64,000 bases of DNA from Thuidium tamariscinum (taxonomy: Eukaryota > Streptophyta > Bryopsida > Hypnales > Thuidiaceae): contig OX344750.2 in assembly GCA_947034885.2 (NCBI GenBank), forward strand, positions 8,228,501 through 8,292,500. Reading direction: 5' to 3'. A program made the position numbers and the translations under genes. Shown here one piece after another: positions 22,426 through 34,332 of this stretch. Each line of letters starts with the position of its first letter. The first letter of the stretch is position 1. The notes under the pieces are model-generated. The model saw only the letters and a list, made by a program, of their open reading frames with translations. It had not been told where the DNA came from and did no database searches.

Positions 22426-23365
22426 GGCTCTAAATAAAATTGACCCTACTAAATACAATTTCCAATATCCTAATTTCTAGTCCTTAAATTATATGTAAAA
22501 TTTTGTAATACTTGAGATTTTTTAGCTACCTATTTTACTTATAATGCAACCTTGACTTTGAAAGTCCCCTACTTTATTTGTAAATCCTTTATAAAGTTTA
22601 CCTTGAAACAATTAAACCTATGCTACATTATGCCGCACGTGGTTTGTAAAATGCGGGAAGTGACCCACCCTTACCACGATAGCTATCAATTCGGTCTCCA
22701 TCTCTGTGGTCACAGTGCACGTTCAATGTGCTTCATCAGCTGGAAGAGCTTGCGGAGTCACTCAGTCCCTTGCGTGAGCCCCTTCAAGGAGAATCATGTG
22801 AACTTTGCCACTCAAGAACTTGTAATTTATCGCGTCAGTGTCAATTTGCATACTGAACTCAGGAGCGAGAATTCCGTGAGCACCTGAACGAGTGAACTTA
22901 CTCGTCGATTAGATCTCGTCTTACACAACAAGAGGACCTTCACCTGCAGCCACGACCCTCTTGCTTGTGCAATGCAAAACTCATAGCCAGTCACTGAACA
23001 GAAGGGGGCTCTATTCAAGATCATAGAGCAAGAAATGAAACTTGAAGTTTGAGAAGTTGACGATGTCAAAGACACTCGAATTGCTTGACAAATTATGAAG
23101 GTATGGTGTCCGAAGTCACAAAAAAAAAGCTTCATCGTACGCAAGGTATTTTTTAAATGGAGTGTGACGTCGTGTAAAGTCTACAATAATTCAACGGCAA
23201 CCTAACCAAATCTTCAAACTTGAGTTCTCTTCACAAAGGTGGAGCCAATGTTCACATGGAACACCACTGAATTTAAATAGTCCACACTTACAGACCTACC
23301 TCAGTCTCTTCGAGTCAACTTGTGCTCTGTGACTGGTCCATCGCCACATCAGAGTCTTTTAATTC

Positions 23366-24340
23366 AAAGATAGTTTTCAAGTGCATTTTTACACATATCT
23401 TGGGATCCAGCATATGTGATCACTATCTGTAATTGAAATGGAGGGCACCTCATATCTTCAAGAAAACCTTTGGATGTGATAACATCATGGTAGTTACCCA
23501 ATATGTAATCCAGATAGACATGACAGGCACTGTTCTGGAATGACCTTCCTTTTGCCATCAATGAACTTCGGTCTGTAGTAGTGCCAACAGGTTTCAAGTG
23601 TCAAATTCCTAGCCAGAGCCGATTCATAGTAGAACATATCCGAGTCTCCTTTCTACCCAGTACTTCACCGAGGCCTTGAAAATTTCCCCAAAATGCTTAT
23701 CAATGGCGGCTCGAAAAGGTGGCATCTGGTCACTATAAGAAACTCATGTTTTAGATGACGGATTGTAGGTGACATCTAATGTAGTAACTTGTGTTTTCAT
23801 GTCAGCAATGATGTCCGCCATAACATCAAGATGTTATGGCGGACATCATTGTTGACGTAAAAACACAAGTTACTACATTAGGTGTCACCTAGAATCCGTC
23901 ATCTAAAATATGAGTTTCTTATAGTGGGTACTCAAGGACAACCTTGTGGATGTTAGAGAAACGCAGATCTGCCAATGAGAGCGCTAAATCTGTCATTTGC
24001 AGCGAACTTGTGACTATATCCTCGTCCACTTTCTTTGTTGTATAGAGCAAATTAAAGTAGGAACAATTGTAGAGCTTTGACAGAGATGTCAGATGCTCCT
24101 TGATGTCGCGCTTCAACATAGTTTTGAAGATAGGTGACACACACGCCAACACACTTCTGTATGCTTTCACAAAGCCGCCGTTGGCATTGAGCGTGATGTC
24201 TGCAAATACACCTTCCTCCAACATCTTGAGTGTGAAATCACAGTAATTTCACTTTGGATTTGTTATTGTTGACTCGTCTGGTGTGAGGAACTCTGCAGTG
24301 TCAACATTTGCCAATTGCACAGACTCCATAACTCAAACTA
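23366..24340 (-). pseudogene. Decayed BTB/POZ-domain gene, split by a MITE
   Basis: On the minus strand the frame reads ...ITNPK, TGA (24249-24251, where Trp would fit), NYCDFTLKMLEEGVFADITLNANGGFVKAYRSVLACVSPIFKTMLK. This matches the opening of a BTB/POZ domain (family: F.DV.L....G..F.AHR.VLA.RSPVFK.MF) as in plant BTB proteins with a preceding ...W.FCDF..K segment. The block then continues to VVLEY, where the foldback MITE (23731-23926) is inserted. Beyond it the frame resumes as QMPPFRAAIDKHFGEIFKAS. Further downstream the frame shifts (FYYESALARNLTLETCWHYYRPKF in a different frame), then CHVYLDYILGNY, like the BTB F.NYIYGN helix. Stops plus frameshifts indicate a pseudogene. BTB proteins commonly act as adaptors of Cullin-3 ubiquitin ligases; this copy cannot make one intact. 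Confidence 0.6.
23731..23926. mobile_element. CACTA-ended foldback MITE with 3-bp target duplication
   Basis: The element is an almost perfect hairpin. CACTATAAGAAACTCAT at the left is mirrored by ATGAGTTTCTTATAGTG at the right, and the two ~97-bp arms stay complementary to the centre (CATAACATC / GATGTTATG). It begins CACTA and ends TAGTG. It is flanked by GGT on both sides (23728-23730 and 23927-23929), the 3-bp duplication expected for CACTA elements. Removing the element and one GGT restores the BTB gene's reading frame, which confirms both ends. Confidence 0.9.
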
Positions 24341-24352
24341 ACTGCTGATAAT

Positions 24353-24810
24353 CAGGGTTGACGAATTGCAACGTCCAGGGCAAAATTACGTCCAAAATCT
24401 GGACGTCCGGACGCAGTGGACGTAGTGGACGTAGTCCTCGGCGACCAACGGACGGCATCCGTCGGAAGTAGACGTGCGGACGGGCGGTCGGAGACTACGG
24501 TCGGACTGCGGTTGGACTGCGGACGGCACCGTCCGACCGCCCGTCCGCAGTCTCCGACCGCCCGTCCGCACTCCCCGACCTCCCGTCCGCAGTCCCCGAC
24601 CCCCCGTCCGCAGTCTCCGACCTCCCGTCCGCTGCTCCGTCCGTAGTCCGACCGACCACCCGTCCGCCTTCTGTCTTATTGAAAGGCCGTCCGCATGGCT
24701 GTCCGGTCGCCCGTCCGCTGGACGTATGTCAAAAAAAATTTCAAATGTCACAGGACGTCCGAGGGGTAGCGTCTACGTCCCATGGACGTCCGGACGTCCC
24801 GTCATCCCTG
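24353..24810. mobile_element. GC-rich hAT-type MITE with internal GTCCG repeats
   Basis: The ends CAGGGTTGACG and (reverse complement of right) CAGGGATGACG match the hAT/Ac-Ds style terminus CAGGGATGA. The flanks CTGATAAT (24345-24352) and TTGATAAT (24811-24818) form an 8-bp target duplication with one mismatch. The interior is GC-rich in an AT-rich setting. It is built of tandem ~18-bp CCCGTCCGCAGTCTCCGA units with the inverted form (GGACGGGCGGTCGGAGACT) on the left, resembling hAT subterminal motifs. No transposase. Confidence 0.8.
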
Positions 24811-24818
24811 TTGATAAT

Positions 24819-26728
24819 CGTACCACCACCACAAATTAATTAGGTGCACATACAAAACAAACACTTGAAGTTTCCAAAGCATTCACAAGTAATTATTCAC
24901 TCAATGAAGTTTCAAGGGAATTTAGGGGACACAATTGAAATTTCGATAGCACTCATGAATATTCATCTAAAGTATATATATGCAATTGAATTATTGAATT
25001 ATTGAGTACTTAGTTAAGTCTTGATGAATTACATGATGATGCATCTTTTTTTGCAATAAGGGAGTACTGTTTACTACAATTATAAAAGAATGTATGGTTT
25101 GGAGAAGTATTCTATTTGTAGTACTGACATATAATTGCGTTCAAGCTTCTCGAAGTTCTCTTTCTAATGTTTCTTTCAATTTATTTGGTACTACTAGTAG
25201 CGAAATTTGTATGATTATTGGATCCATTTGTACATCTTGAAAGTAGCATGTATGGATACATACTAACATGATTTTCCAAAATTACAACCAAATGAATCCT
25301 AAGGCTTCTTGTCACACCAAATATTTCAAATTGATTTGTTGTAATTAACATTTTAGAGTTGAATGTGTATACCATCGAGCGAGCTTCATTGTAGATTTTG
25401 AATATCAAGGTCATGTCAATGTGACGAATTGATTTCCATGAGGCAGTTCCATGATTTCAGTGGCACAAGACAGTTCATATGCAGTTTTCAATAATCACAG
25501 TATTGATCGTCAAATCTTATGATCACTAGAAGAAAATCACATTTTTTATGAGAAGTCTCCAAACATGGAGGGATGTTCGAATTTACATCAAGCATGTCTA
25601 TTATGCATATCTAGGAAAATCCATCCCGATTGACAAGCGAAAGAAACAAGAAAATATGAAAAAGAGTGGCCTGTTTTGAGAGCAGCATCCTAGAAAACAT
25701 GGGCCATGAAGCTGTCAAAAGTGCGCAATTTGGCAGCCACGTGAGTGCCACACAGGCAAGTAGTTCCACATGGGATTTTTATTCACCTTAATAAAATTTG
25801 AATTTTGTTTTAAGCAATGTCAACATACTAGGTGTCTAGAAAAATTGCATATGGTTTTGAGCAACATGAACTTAGACATGTAGAAATTTTGTAAAACATC
25901 AATTGGTTTATGCCACATAGCAAGCAAGGTCGGTGCAAATTAATGAACTAGTAATTAATTATTTTTTTCAATATTAATAAATAAATTAGTTCATAATTCA
26001 TTATTTCATTATTAATTATTTAATCATTATGAATGAATTTATTATTAGTTGTTCAGTTCATTAATAATGAAATATTTATTATTTAATGTATTATGATTGA
26101 ATTGATTTTGTTGTTTCGTTCATTATTAAGTCATTATTAAATTTTTAGCTCATTTTTAATTAATTACTCATTATTTAGAAGTATCATCTACTTGATTTAT
26201 TATGTATTTGTAAGAACGAAGATGAAAGAGGTCGTATTTATATCTAAAGTAGGGGGTTATGAAAGCGACCCTTTACCACATGATTTGCATTTCGGGGAAG
26301 CTGAACGCCTGAAAACCATTTTTAATAAATTTTCGTGGTGAGGAAAATGGAATTGGCATCTAATCCGATTCGTTTCATATTATTTGGACCTTCATGGAAT
26401 GAGTTATGAATATTTGGAGTTGAAAACACGATGGATTCTAAAAGCGACCCCCTCCTGAAATGTACACTTTTGGTACATGTTACAAGCAAAATGTACCTGA
26501 TCACTTTCAGAGACAGGGTTGCAATTACAGCCCCCTACTTTACAGTTCGCCGTTCTAGAAACAAAAGAGAAGGGATAACTAGAATGAAGAAACTGAACTC
26601 CTAAAATTATTTTAGGTCGCTCACTATGAATGGAATTTTGTTTTCTCCTTTGAAATGTTCAGGCTATATCAAAAAAATCTTTTTTTCTAATGCCCAGCAG
26701 TTTCCAAAAACTTTGACTACATGCTGAA
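24819..26728. other. AT-rich, no gene; A/T low-complexity tract
   Basis: No coding frame. About 25,940-26,200 is an extreme A/T tract made of ATTAATAAT / TTCATTATT variants. About 26,270-26,560 shows similarity to 38,950-39,100 (AAATGTRCA.TTTGGTACAT..AAGCAAAATGTACCT), suggesting relatedness to the piggyBac-like element there. Confidence 0.5.
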
Positions 26729-27653
26729 CCCCTAAAGCACCGCAACAATGTTTCCACCAAAATTGCTCCAAAACTGTCATTTCGAGGACAGCTACCCAAT
26801 TTTAAAAAAAAAAACATTTTTTGATACATGTAACCGTAGGATCTCTTAGTGCACTAGTTTGGAAAGATGTAGAAAAAATTTCAGAGATTTCCACCATGTA
26901 GATTGCAAGATATTAGTGTTTGAAGTTACAAAAATCAATGTTTTTCCACTGCGAAAATTCGGGCAGCTGCACTTCAGAAGGCCACATTTGTATGAAGAAA
27001 TGTCCAAAATGGTTGCAACTCTTTAGACTTATTCTCCGATTCAAGTTGGCTACATGCTTGAAAATTTTCATATCATTTGGAATTGTACAACATGTACAAC
27101 AAAATAGTAAGAAGAAAGAAGTACATAATGATTCAAAATACAGAAATGGTAAAACTTTATTTATTGAATTGAAAAATGCCCATCCCAATGGTTCAAATGT
27201 TGTAATAAACAATCTACACCCAATGTTTATATTTTTTTTCAGAAATTATATTGAAAATTGAGTAAAACAGAGGACTTCAAAGTTTATTCTAGAGAAGAGA
27301 ATCCATAACTACTCGCAAACTAAAATCCTTCATAACTTTTGGCTCATTAATTCAAATGGAATGATTCAAAGCTGTACATGTATATAAATCTATAAAATAA
27401 ATTAAAAAATTTATTTCCAAAAAAAGTGATTTTTTCTAATGTGCCCAAACTGCCCGAATTGACAAACAAACTACGTTTTATGTGATAACTTTTCAACCAT
27501 GTAGGCAAAAGTCACGGAATTTGTTGGACTTTCAAGACACTCCTCGTCCACACCTTCTATTAAATTTTGGTTCCAAAATATGGAAATCTCTAGCCACACG
27601 TACCTGCCCAAAATCGCTATATTGCCAAAAAAGGCATGTTGGTCCTTTAGGGG
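26729..27653. mobile_element. TTAA-type piggyBac-like element, second copy
   Basis: The ends CCCCTAAAGCACC and (reverse complement of right) CCCCTAAAGGACC agree at 12 of 13 bases. The right flank is TTAA (27654-27657); the left is TGAA, one change from TTAA. The right terminal region GGTCCTTTAGGGGTTAA is close to GGTCCTTAAAGGGTTAA at 39,458-39,473, so the elements are related. No transposase. Confidence 0.5.
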
Positions 27654-27657
27654 TTAA

Positions 27658-29868
27658 ATAATTCTTGTATGATATGTAGATTGTGTTTAACCAAGCAATC
27701 CGGGCAAACTAATTGAAATAAATTTTTTGATAAACTTTAATTTACAGTTTTTTCTTTGAATTTATCCACACAAGGAAATGTTTTCAGAATCATTCTATTT
27801 TGATGAATGAAATGAAAGTGATGAGTTATTTTTTGCGTGGTTCTTGATTTTGTACTTTGAAGTTCTTTATTCGAGTCAAGCTTTCAATGTACCTTCAAGA
27901 AATGTTTGTTCTTTGATTCAGATAGTTTATTAAAACAATAGACCCATTGGAATAGAGTTTTTGAAAATTTCGTTATGATAAATACATTCTTGAAAATGTA
28001 TTATTTTAAATCATTCTCTATTTCTTTCTATTTACAATTTTTTTCTGCAATACTGTAGTAGGGAGTAGAAATGAAGATTAGAAATTATAGAGAAATAGGG
28101 AGTAGAAATTAAAACCTACTGAGCAGTGAATCCAGACAAACAAAGTATCCAATGAAAATATGAACGAAATGAAGAAACTAAGAACCTTACTAGTTACCTT
28201 TACTTGAAACGTACGGTGTGAAGAAGATATTAAGAAAAGTAACTTTTTACAAAGTCAGAAATACTACTGTGAAAAGATTCACATATCCGAGTGTGTACAT
28301 TTCTGTTGCCAAAAAGTGGCTTTTGCTTAGCTTATCAATCTTTGTTCCCTTTCCAAAGAAGAGAAAGAAATTAGTACCATCTTTTCGGCATAAGTAATGT
28401 AGAGTGCCATAATGTAGGCAATTTTTAGAAAATTTATAATTGTTGGGTCCTTTTTATTTCTTCATGGGAAGTAAATGAACTCCAAGTAATTGCCCCCTTG
28501 CCTCAGGGTAGGTACCCAAATATGCAGAGAGTATTGCACCCGAGTAATTGTCCTTGTACTCCTAAAGATCGACTTACATATTTCTATGATTGCAATTGTG
28601 GTATTAAGTAACGCATGATCATTGACACTGAATTATGTGTAGGCATCGAGCACAATGTGCATATAGTTTGAGCACTAGTGCAGATCTAATTTTCAGGCCT
28701 TTCCATCAGGAACGTCAAATTCAGTAAGTAGGTACAATTGCATGATTTTGGCATGTCCATTTGAGGAAGACATTAATCCTATGAAACATAAATTTGTAGT
28801 GGCTCTAGCCATATAAGTTGTTGTTCTTTCATGTATAACCTTTTGCTATCTTTCAACGTATTGTACAATAATTATAGGAAAAGGTTCTTTAGACATCTTT
28901 GCTTAATATTTGGTGCTCTTACTAGGTGTGCCGACTCTTGAAGTCATGTGGTCTTCACTTACTTGTGTCCTATGATGTTGTAGCCACCTAAAGAGTGTTT
29001 TGAGACTGTTGGTTAATCCTTAAGTGCATACGCATCCAAAAAGTGGATGTGCCTCAGTAGGTCATCCTTGATTTCAACTTCAAATATACCCGCTTTTGGA
29101 ATTTGACTTTGACAAGGAAAATGAAGCTCGACAATTTCTGTTTCAATTTCAACTTGAAATTGTGGAGAAGTTGAGAAATTGAAGAAGTTATTGCAACTGC
29201 AAGCTCTATGTGCTAAAATCCAAAAAGGACAAGTTCTTGTGTTTTTGATTCATTTTTTTTTCTTTTCAATGGAATGTTCTACTTGAATGCCAAAATGAAC
29301 TTGTCCATTTATATCTTCATTAATGATATATTTAAGAATAATGTAGTTGATATAATTATTTTCTATCCCTAACTTTGAAAAATGACAATAATTTGTAGTT
29401 TTCAACCACAATTTTGAAAACATTTTAGTGAATAGGAAGTACGATTTCCTATTAGTAAGAAACATCAAATTCTTATACCTCAGTCTATTGAATGAACTAT
29501 GAAATGTGGTTTGATAGGCTTATGTTACTTCAAGTCTTTGTTGGGGTTGTTTGGGGTTTTAAAAAAGGAATAATCTATTGAAAATTTTGTAGTAAGACTA
29601 ATGTTCATTGTTACTTGTAGCTCGCGACAAAATGTCTCAAAATTTAGATCATTTAATGTATTTTTATTTATAATTTTCTATAATTTGCAACCCAAATGAT
29701 GGCAATTACAATTGTTTCCAAAATCAATTGAAATATCTCCATGGTTTCACATTCTCCATTGTTTGAAGTCATGAGAATATAAGATCAGAATTTGAAGGCC
29801 ATCTAAAAGGCTCAATTCACCTAGGACATGATGTTTGACTACATGGCAATGGATGTTTTCGTTTAAGG
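27658..29868. other. AT-rich, no gene; third copy of dispersed repeat
   Basis: No supported coding frame. About 28,405-28,520 (GTGCCATAATGTAGGCA...AAGTAATTGCCCCCTTGCC) is a diverged copy of the repeat at 17.4 kb and 21.95 kb. Confidence 0.5.
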
Positions 29869-30565
29869 GTGAATGATGTCAAGTTGGATGAGAGTCGGCG
29901 GTGGGACCCCGTTCGTTTTCCTAGGTTACCGTTGAAGTCGTCGATGACTTTTCTTCGTCGGAACCCTAGAGCGCACGCCATTTCTCAGCCCTTCTCTGAA
30001 TTCTCAGTTTTAGTGTCGTCCTTGGTCCGGAGGCCGGTTTTCTTTGCTAGGTTCGTTGAGAAGAACGTGTCAGCGGAGACAGCAAGTGCACGGGAGGAAG
30101 AGAGTTGCGATCTGCAATGGCTGCGTTTGCAGTGGAATATTTCTCCGTCGCCGGCCGCAGCGGTACCTTTCTGATTGCTTGCTGTCGTACTGCATTGCTT
30201 CAGCGAGTGTTTGCATGTTGTGCGCTTGGCTTAGACGTCGGTTTGTGATTTTCATTTTTGATGAAGTGGTGTTCTCAGCGTCGACCTACCGTAAGCCTAG
30301 GAAATTCCCTGCGGCTTGTATTCCGGTTTCTGAAGTTTGTGGGCTAAAAGGTCGGTTGTCGTATTCCGAGTGGTACGGTGAGGTGTTGGAATGGGAGAGA
30401 AGTATGTTTGATTTGTATGCCTCCTCGCTTTGGGTTCCATTGCATGAGCACGTCACGGTTGAGGGAACACTGTACAGTTGCATTGCGAGGTCAGTTGTAC
30501 AATGTGACAAAAGCATTTGGTTGAACGTTTCGGTAGGTTCATTTCAGATTGGTGCACGAGGGTGA
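29869..30565 (+). other. GC-rich segment with uncertain coding potential
   Basis: The composition turns GC-rich at about 29.87 kb. Two overlapping plus-strand frames (29869-30174 and 30044-30565) are open, but neither shows a motif. They may be exons of an unrecognised gene or chance frames. Kept as a position marker only. Confidence 0.25.
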
Positions 30566-30784
30566 TGATGGAGTGAGTTTTTTAGAAACCCTGGATCGAC
30601 CGTGCTCCGTAGACGTCTTGTCGGAGCGTACCTCGCATGCTTGGATGAGATGTAGGCCCACTAGGGATTCTGGAAGTGAAGACGATCGACGAAGAGCGAT
30701 CCTTCGTGTTCAATCCACAGTTGATGAGTTCGGCCAAATTGGTAAAATCCCCATGTCTTAGTGAATATGCCATTTCGTTGATTC

Positions 30785-31216
30785 CACAGTTTAGGACGCG
30801 CGGTCTGAACCGTCTGCGCTTTCCCGGGAGAGTCCACTAGGAAATTCGGTTTCCGCGGAGCGTGCCTTTTCGGATACGAAGTAGGTCACAGCGAATGAGA
30901 ATTCAGCATCGAGGACTGCATGTAGGTTCGTTGAGTGCATGTGGCACTCTTACACGGTCACTTCATCAGTTCAGGGCGTGCGGTCTGAACCTTGTATGTT
31001 TTCACAGTTCAGGACGCGCGGTCTGAACCGTGTGCGCTTTCCCGGGAGAGAGTCCCCTCGAAAATTCGGTTTTCGCGGAGCCTACCTTTTTGGATACGAA
31101 TTCAGTCACAGCGAACAAGAATTTAGCATCGAGGACTGCATGTAGGTTCGCTGAGTTCAGCTGCCACTCTTACACGGTGTCACTTCATCAGTTCAAGGCG
31201 CTCGGTCTGAACCTTG
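30785..31216. repeat. ~215-bp tandem duplication, two palindromes per unit
   Basis: Unit 1 (about 30,785-31,002) and unit 2 (about 31,003-31,216) share CGCGCGGTCTGAACCGT.TGCGCTTTCCCGGGAGAG, AATTCGGTTT.CGCGGAGC and GCATCGAGGACTGCATGTAGGTTCG. Palindromes lie at 30790, 30970, 31008 and 31192, so each unit starts and ends with one. Confidence 0.85.
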
Positions 31217-31393
31217 TAGGGCACTCTCAGGAAATAGCGCGTCGGAGCATCCAAATTTCGCCATTGCTCGAGTTCCTTTGTACAGGTCAGACGACGCAAA
31301 TAGAGCAAGCGATGGACAATCCCGGAGCTGTGCTCTTGAGAATGTGGAGCGCCGACCTGAGAAGGACGAGTGCATGTTCTGTGTTGTCCGTAG

Positions 31394-31413
31394 TTTAGAA
31401 CGCGCGGTCTGAA
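31394..31413. repeat. Dispersed 20-bp palindrome
   Basis: TTTAGAACGCGCGGTCTGAA, a diverged copy outside the tandem units. Confidence 0.85.
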
Positions 31414-32139
31414 CTGTGTCGACAAGCCCAGAAATGTAGTCTCGACGTCGAGTTGCATGACTTCGGATAGTTGATGAACAAATGGCTCTGCGATGTTTCG
31501 TCATCACATGTCTCGTTGCAAAAAAGAAAGATTACATATTCAAAAAAGAAACCGGTACTCCGGTCTACTAGTCCGTTACATGTCCCCTGTCGGACAGGGA
31601 CTTACTAGGTAATCTGTTCTCCAATATCTGAGCTACAGTTCCTTTGCCACCGGGCCGATTAGTGGAGTCCTTATACCCGAAATACTTTGCATCCCCGCGT
31701 CGTGGGCAGTTCACAATTTCCGACGTTTGGACAGGCGTGACTTTCGCTTCAGATTTGCCAAGTCCAATTTCGTGTCGTTGAGTCTCCCACGGATCTCTTC
31801 AAATATATCACCGTCCACTGCCAAGTGCACGGGCTCTACTTTCGGAAATTCCGTGGCTTGGTCGTCGTCCTAGAAGAGAACACGGCCATCTAGTTAAAAT
31901 ATTCTGAATGAGCAGCATTTGGGGGTTCTGACTTTTGAAGAATCTAGTGGTTTCTACAGTGATAATCCCATGACAATTTCCGAAGTTCGAGGGACGTTTT
32001 CTGAATATTATGATTTCGTACGGTTCTTGAAGACCACGGCCATTTTCAGTTTAGCCTGCGCATTCTAAAGTACACAGCATTCGTTATTTCTAGACCTCGG
32101 AAGTTGACATCAAAGATCTATACTATTTCTGAGACATGC
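31414..32139. other. No gene supported
   Basis: Moderate GC. No frame or repeat I can support. Probably 3' flank of the minus-strand gene that ends at 32140. Confidence 0.4.
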
Positions 32140-33065
32140 TCAATTACAGTGCACCCAAGCTGCGTTTTCAACGACAATCGTGTACTGCATTCGTCTAAAT
32201 TCGACGACATAGTTTGCGGTTAGTGATTGTTGGTGCACCTCGATGAGTCGTAGAAGCAAGCATCCATTTGTGGTCGACGACAACTTCTCGACGTCGTCGA
32301 ATTTCTCCATGAGCGCCCTACAGGCATACCCTCTACGTTAGAAGCCTGGACCCTACGAGAACGTTGACAAGAGAGAGGACTGACTTTCCTACATTTCATG
32401 CACACGCACTTGGATTGCACCTTCGAAGAAGCACCTGAGGTTTTTGCAGTCATTGTTGTGGCGAACCTGCACGTAATCCTCCATTTCCGCCCACGTCTGG
32501 CGAATGGCCTCATCAAAATGAGCACCCCATTCCACAGCATCTTTATCCTGAAGCGCGCACATAACTCGACCTGCAACACCGACAATATCAGGATAAAGAC
32601 AATCTCCTCGAGGACAACAAAAGTGCGAGGAGAATCAGGTTTGGAAGGCGATTGACGATGTGAGATTCACCCATCTTATAGACTTGAAATTCTTCCTTGG
32701 ATGCAGCGCATTTTGAGTAATGAGCGAAGCAATACAGCTTGTAGCCTTCCCAAAAATCGCCGTCCCTGAATGAAAAGAGCAGCGTTCAGTTGTCCTCGAA
32801 ATGCGCACATTCCTGGTTAGTATGACAATGGTGATGATGTGATCATTCCTAAAACGTCTCTTCTAATAAGCGGGACGAATAATTCTACGGAAATGGAAGG
32901 CAAGACGCGAATGCGCAACCCGAATTGTTCGCTGTCCAACACAATCCTCACAGCGTCCGAGCACGTCTTGAAATGTGTTTCCGCCATTAGGTCGTGGTTC
33001 AACTGCAGTTGCCCGTTCCTGCCATGGACACGAACATCAGTACGACCAGCAATGTCGGAAGTACT
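32140..33065 (-). CDS. Unknown multi-exon gene, last four exons
   Basis: Four minus-strand blocks join in phase. They are 33065 to about 32830 (acceptor caaagtag|AGTACTTCC; contains NHDLMAETHFKTCSDAVRIV), 32765-32671 (cattcag|GGACGG to ATGG|GTGAAT; contains DGDFWEGYKLYCFAHYSKC), 32570-32393 (gttgcag|GTCGAG to GAAAT|GTAGG; contains DEAIRQTWAEMEDYV), and 32317-32140 (cctgtag|GGCGC to a TGA; contains EKFDDVEKLSSTTNGC). The last two introns, 32571-32670 (100 bp) and 32318-32392 (75 bp), restore the frame exactly. The donor of the first block is uncertain. No family is recognised; the protein is probably soluble and mostly helical. More exons likely lie upstream (33,992-34,240). Confidence 0.5.
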
Positions 33066-33991
33066 CTACTTTGAAGACTGCCAGGAATATGATCCTGTAC
33101 AATTACGAGAAGCTACACTGAAGCGCAAAGGCACTGTGATTTTCCCTACGACTCGCGAGAAGCTTGTATTTCTCTAATTTGGAGATGCAACGTCGGTCAT
33201 CCGCAACTTGGCAAACCTACGTCGATCATGACGGCAATGGAACAGCATTTCACATTACTCAAAGCGCACCCTGTTGAAGATGTACTCGACAGACTTCTGG
33301 AACCTCAACAAGAAATGCAATGAAGCAAAGATTCGTGACGACGCACCTCCTTCGCGAATCGTGGCGTGGCATCTTCTGTCAAATGAGCCGCAATGGTCGC
33401 CAGCGATCAAATGTGATGTTCGGGAGAACGAGGAGCGCTCCTTGGAGCTCGAAGTTTGCTTCCGTCTTGCCTCACTCTAGGTACTGTTCGCCCTGTCGAT
33501 GGACACCGAGGCTTCCTGCAAATCCTGCGCCGCAACCTCTCCTTTTCCCTACCAGTCACTCAACGAAGTATGCGGGAGACGAAATAATGATAGAGATGAT
33601 GCCACATCCGATGTCACCAGTGTCGCACAAGTGTTGCCAGAAACAAAGCCGCCAGTCACACGAATCTGTCTCGGAAATTGAGCTACTTGTGGGGAAGCGC
33701 ACTTCTTCCCTTTTTTACGTGTCTGACTGTTACTCTGATGGAACTTCTTGTTAGTAGTTCACTGTTTCGCGAACTGAATATTTTAACGTCGGTGGGTGAC
33801 GATGGTGCCGGTGTCTCCAGTGGGTGATTGTGTCGTCGTCCTGGTGCTTGTTTGTTCATTAATTTCCTGAACAAACCAACGATTTCAAAAGTATGAAATC
33901 AGGAATCGGGGTGAGCAATCATTTCCTCATAAGCACGAGTCCCATTCATAAGTCTACTAGCAGAAGATTCCCTAGAGACGCGACAGAGTGA
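33066..33991. other. Introns or unassigned exons of the unknown gene
   Basis: Short minus-strand frames such as SLHFLLRFQKSVEYIFNRVRFE (about 33,335-33,265) look exon-like, but I cannot place their borders. Confidence 0.25.
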
Positions 33992-34216
33992 TCAAATGGA
34001 ATCATCTGAAGTTTCAATAGTGAAGTCGGTGCACGTCTTTCCAATTTGATTCGGAAATGACTTATGGTTGTCATTTCGTGACTGAATACAAGGAATTGGT
34101 ATCAGCATTGAACTATCGCTCTCCAAGATATTGATCAACTTCGACTTATAGCATTGCTGCATTTCGTACAGCCATAGATCGCGTGCCTCTTCAAGTATCT
34201 GAAGTGAGCAATGCAA
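33992..34216 (-). CDS. Upstream exon candidate of the unknown gene
   Basis: A minus-strand open block reading LQILEEARDLWLYEMQQCYKSKLINIL..., a believable amphipathic helix, with stop TGA at 33992. It is on the same strand as the exons at 32.1-33.1 kb, so it is probably a 5' exon whose true donor lies before the stop. No homologue recognised. Confidence 0.3.
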   Translation of the reverse strand: MHCSLQILEEARDLWLYEMQQCYKSKLINILESDSSMLIPIPCIQSRNDNHKSFPNQIGKTCTDFTIETSDDSI

Positions 34217-34332
34217 TTCCAGTCGCGGGAATCCTTGAGAAGCAGGTATTCAGAAATTGGCACACTCGTGGGTTCATTGTTTACTTTGTCGATGCACTTT
34301 GCTCTAGGATTTCTTAGGAGTCCATGAATCAA

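Noticed and set aside
11988..22800. Short ORFs of 60-110 codons in the AT-rich desert
   Set aside because: Composition is that of random AT-rich DNA (Phe, Leu, Ile, Lys, Asn, Ser), with no motifs and no splice context.
24386..24839. Arg/Pro-rich ORFs in the GC island
   Set aside because: They are translations of the GTCCG tandem units inside the hAT MITE, open on both strands.
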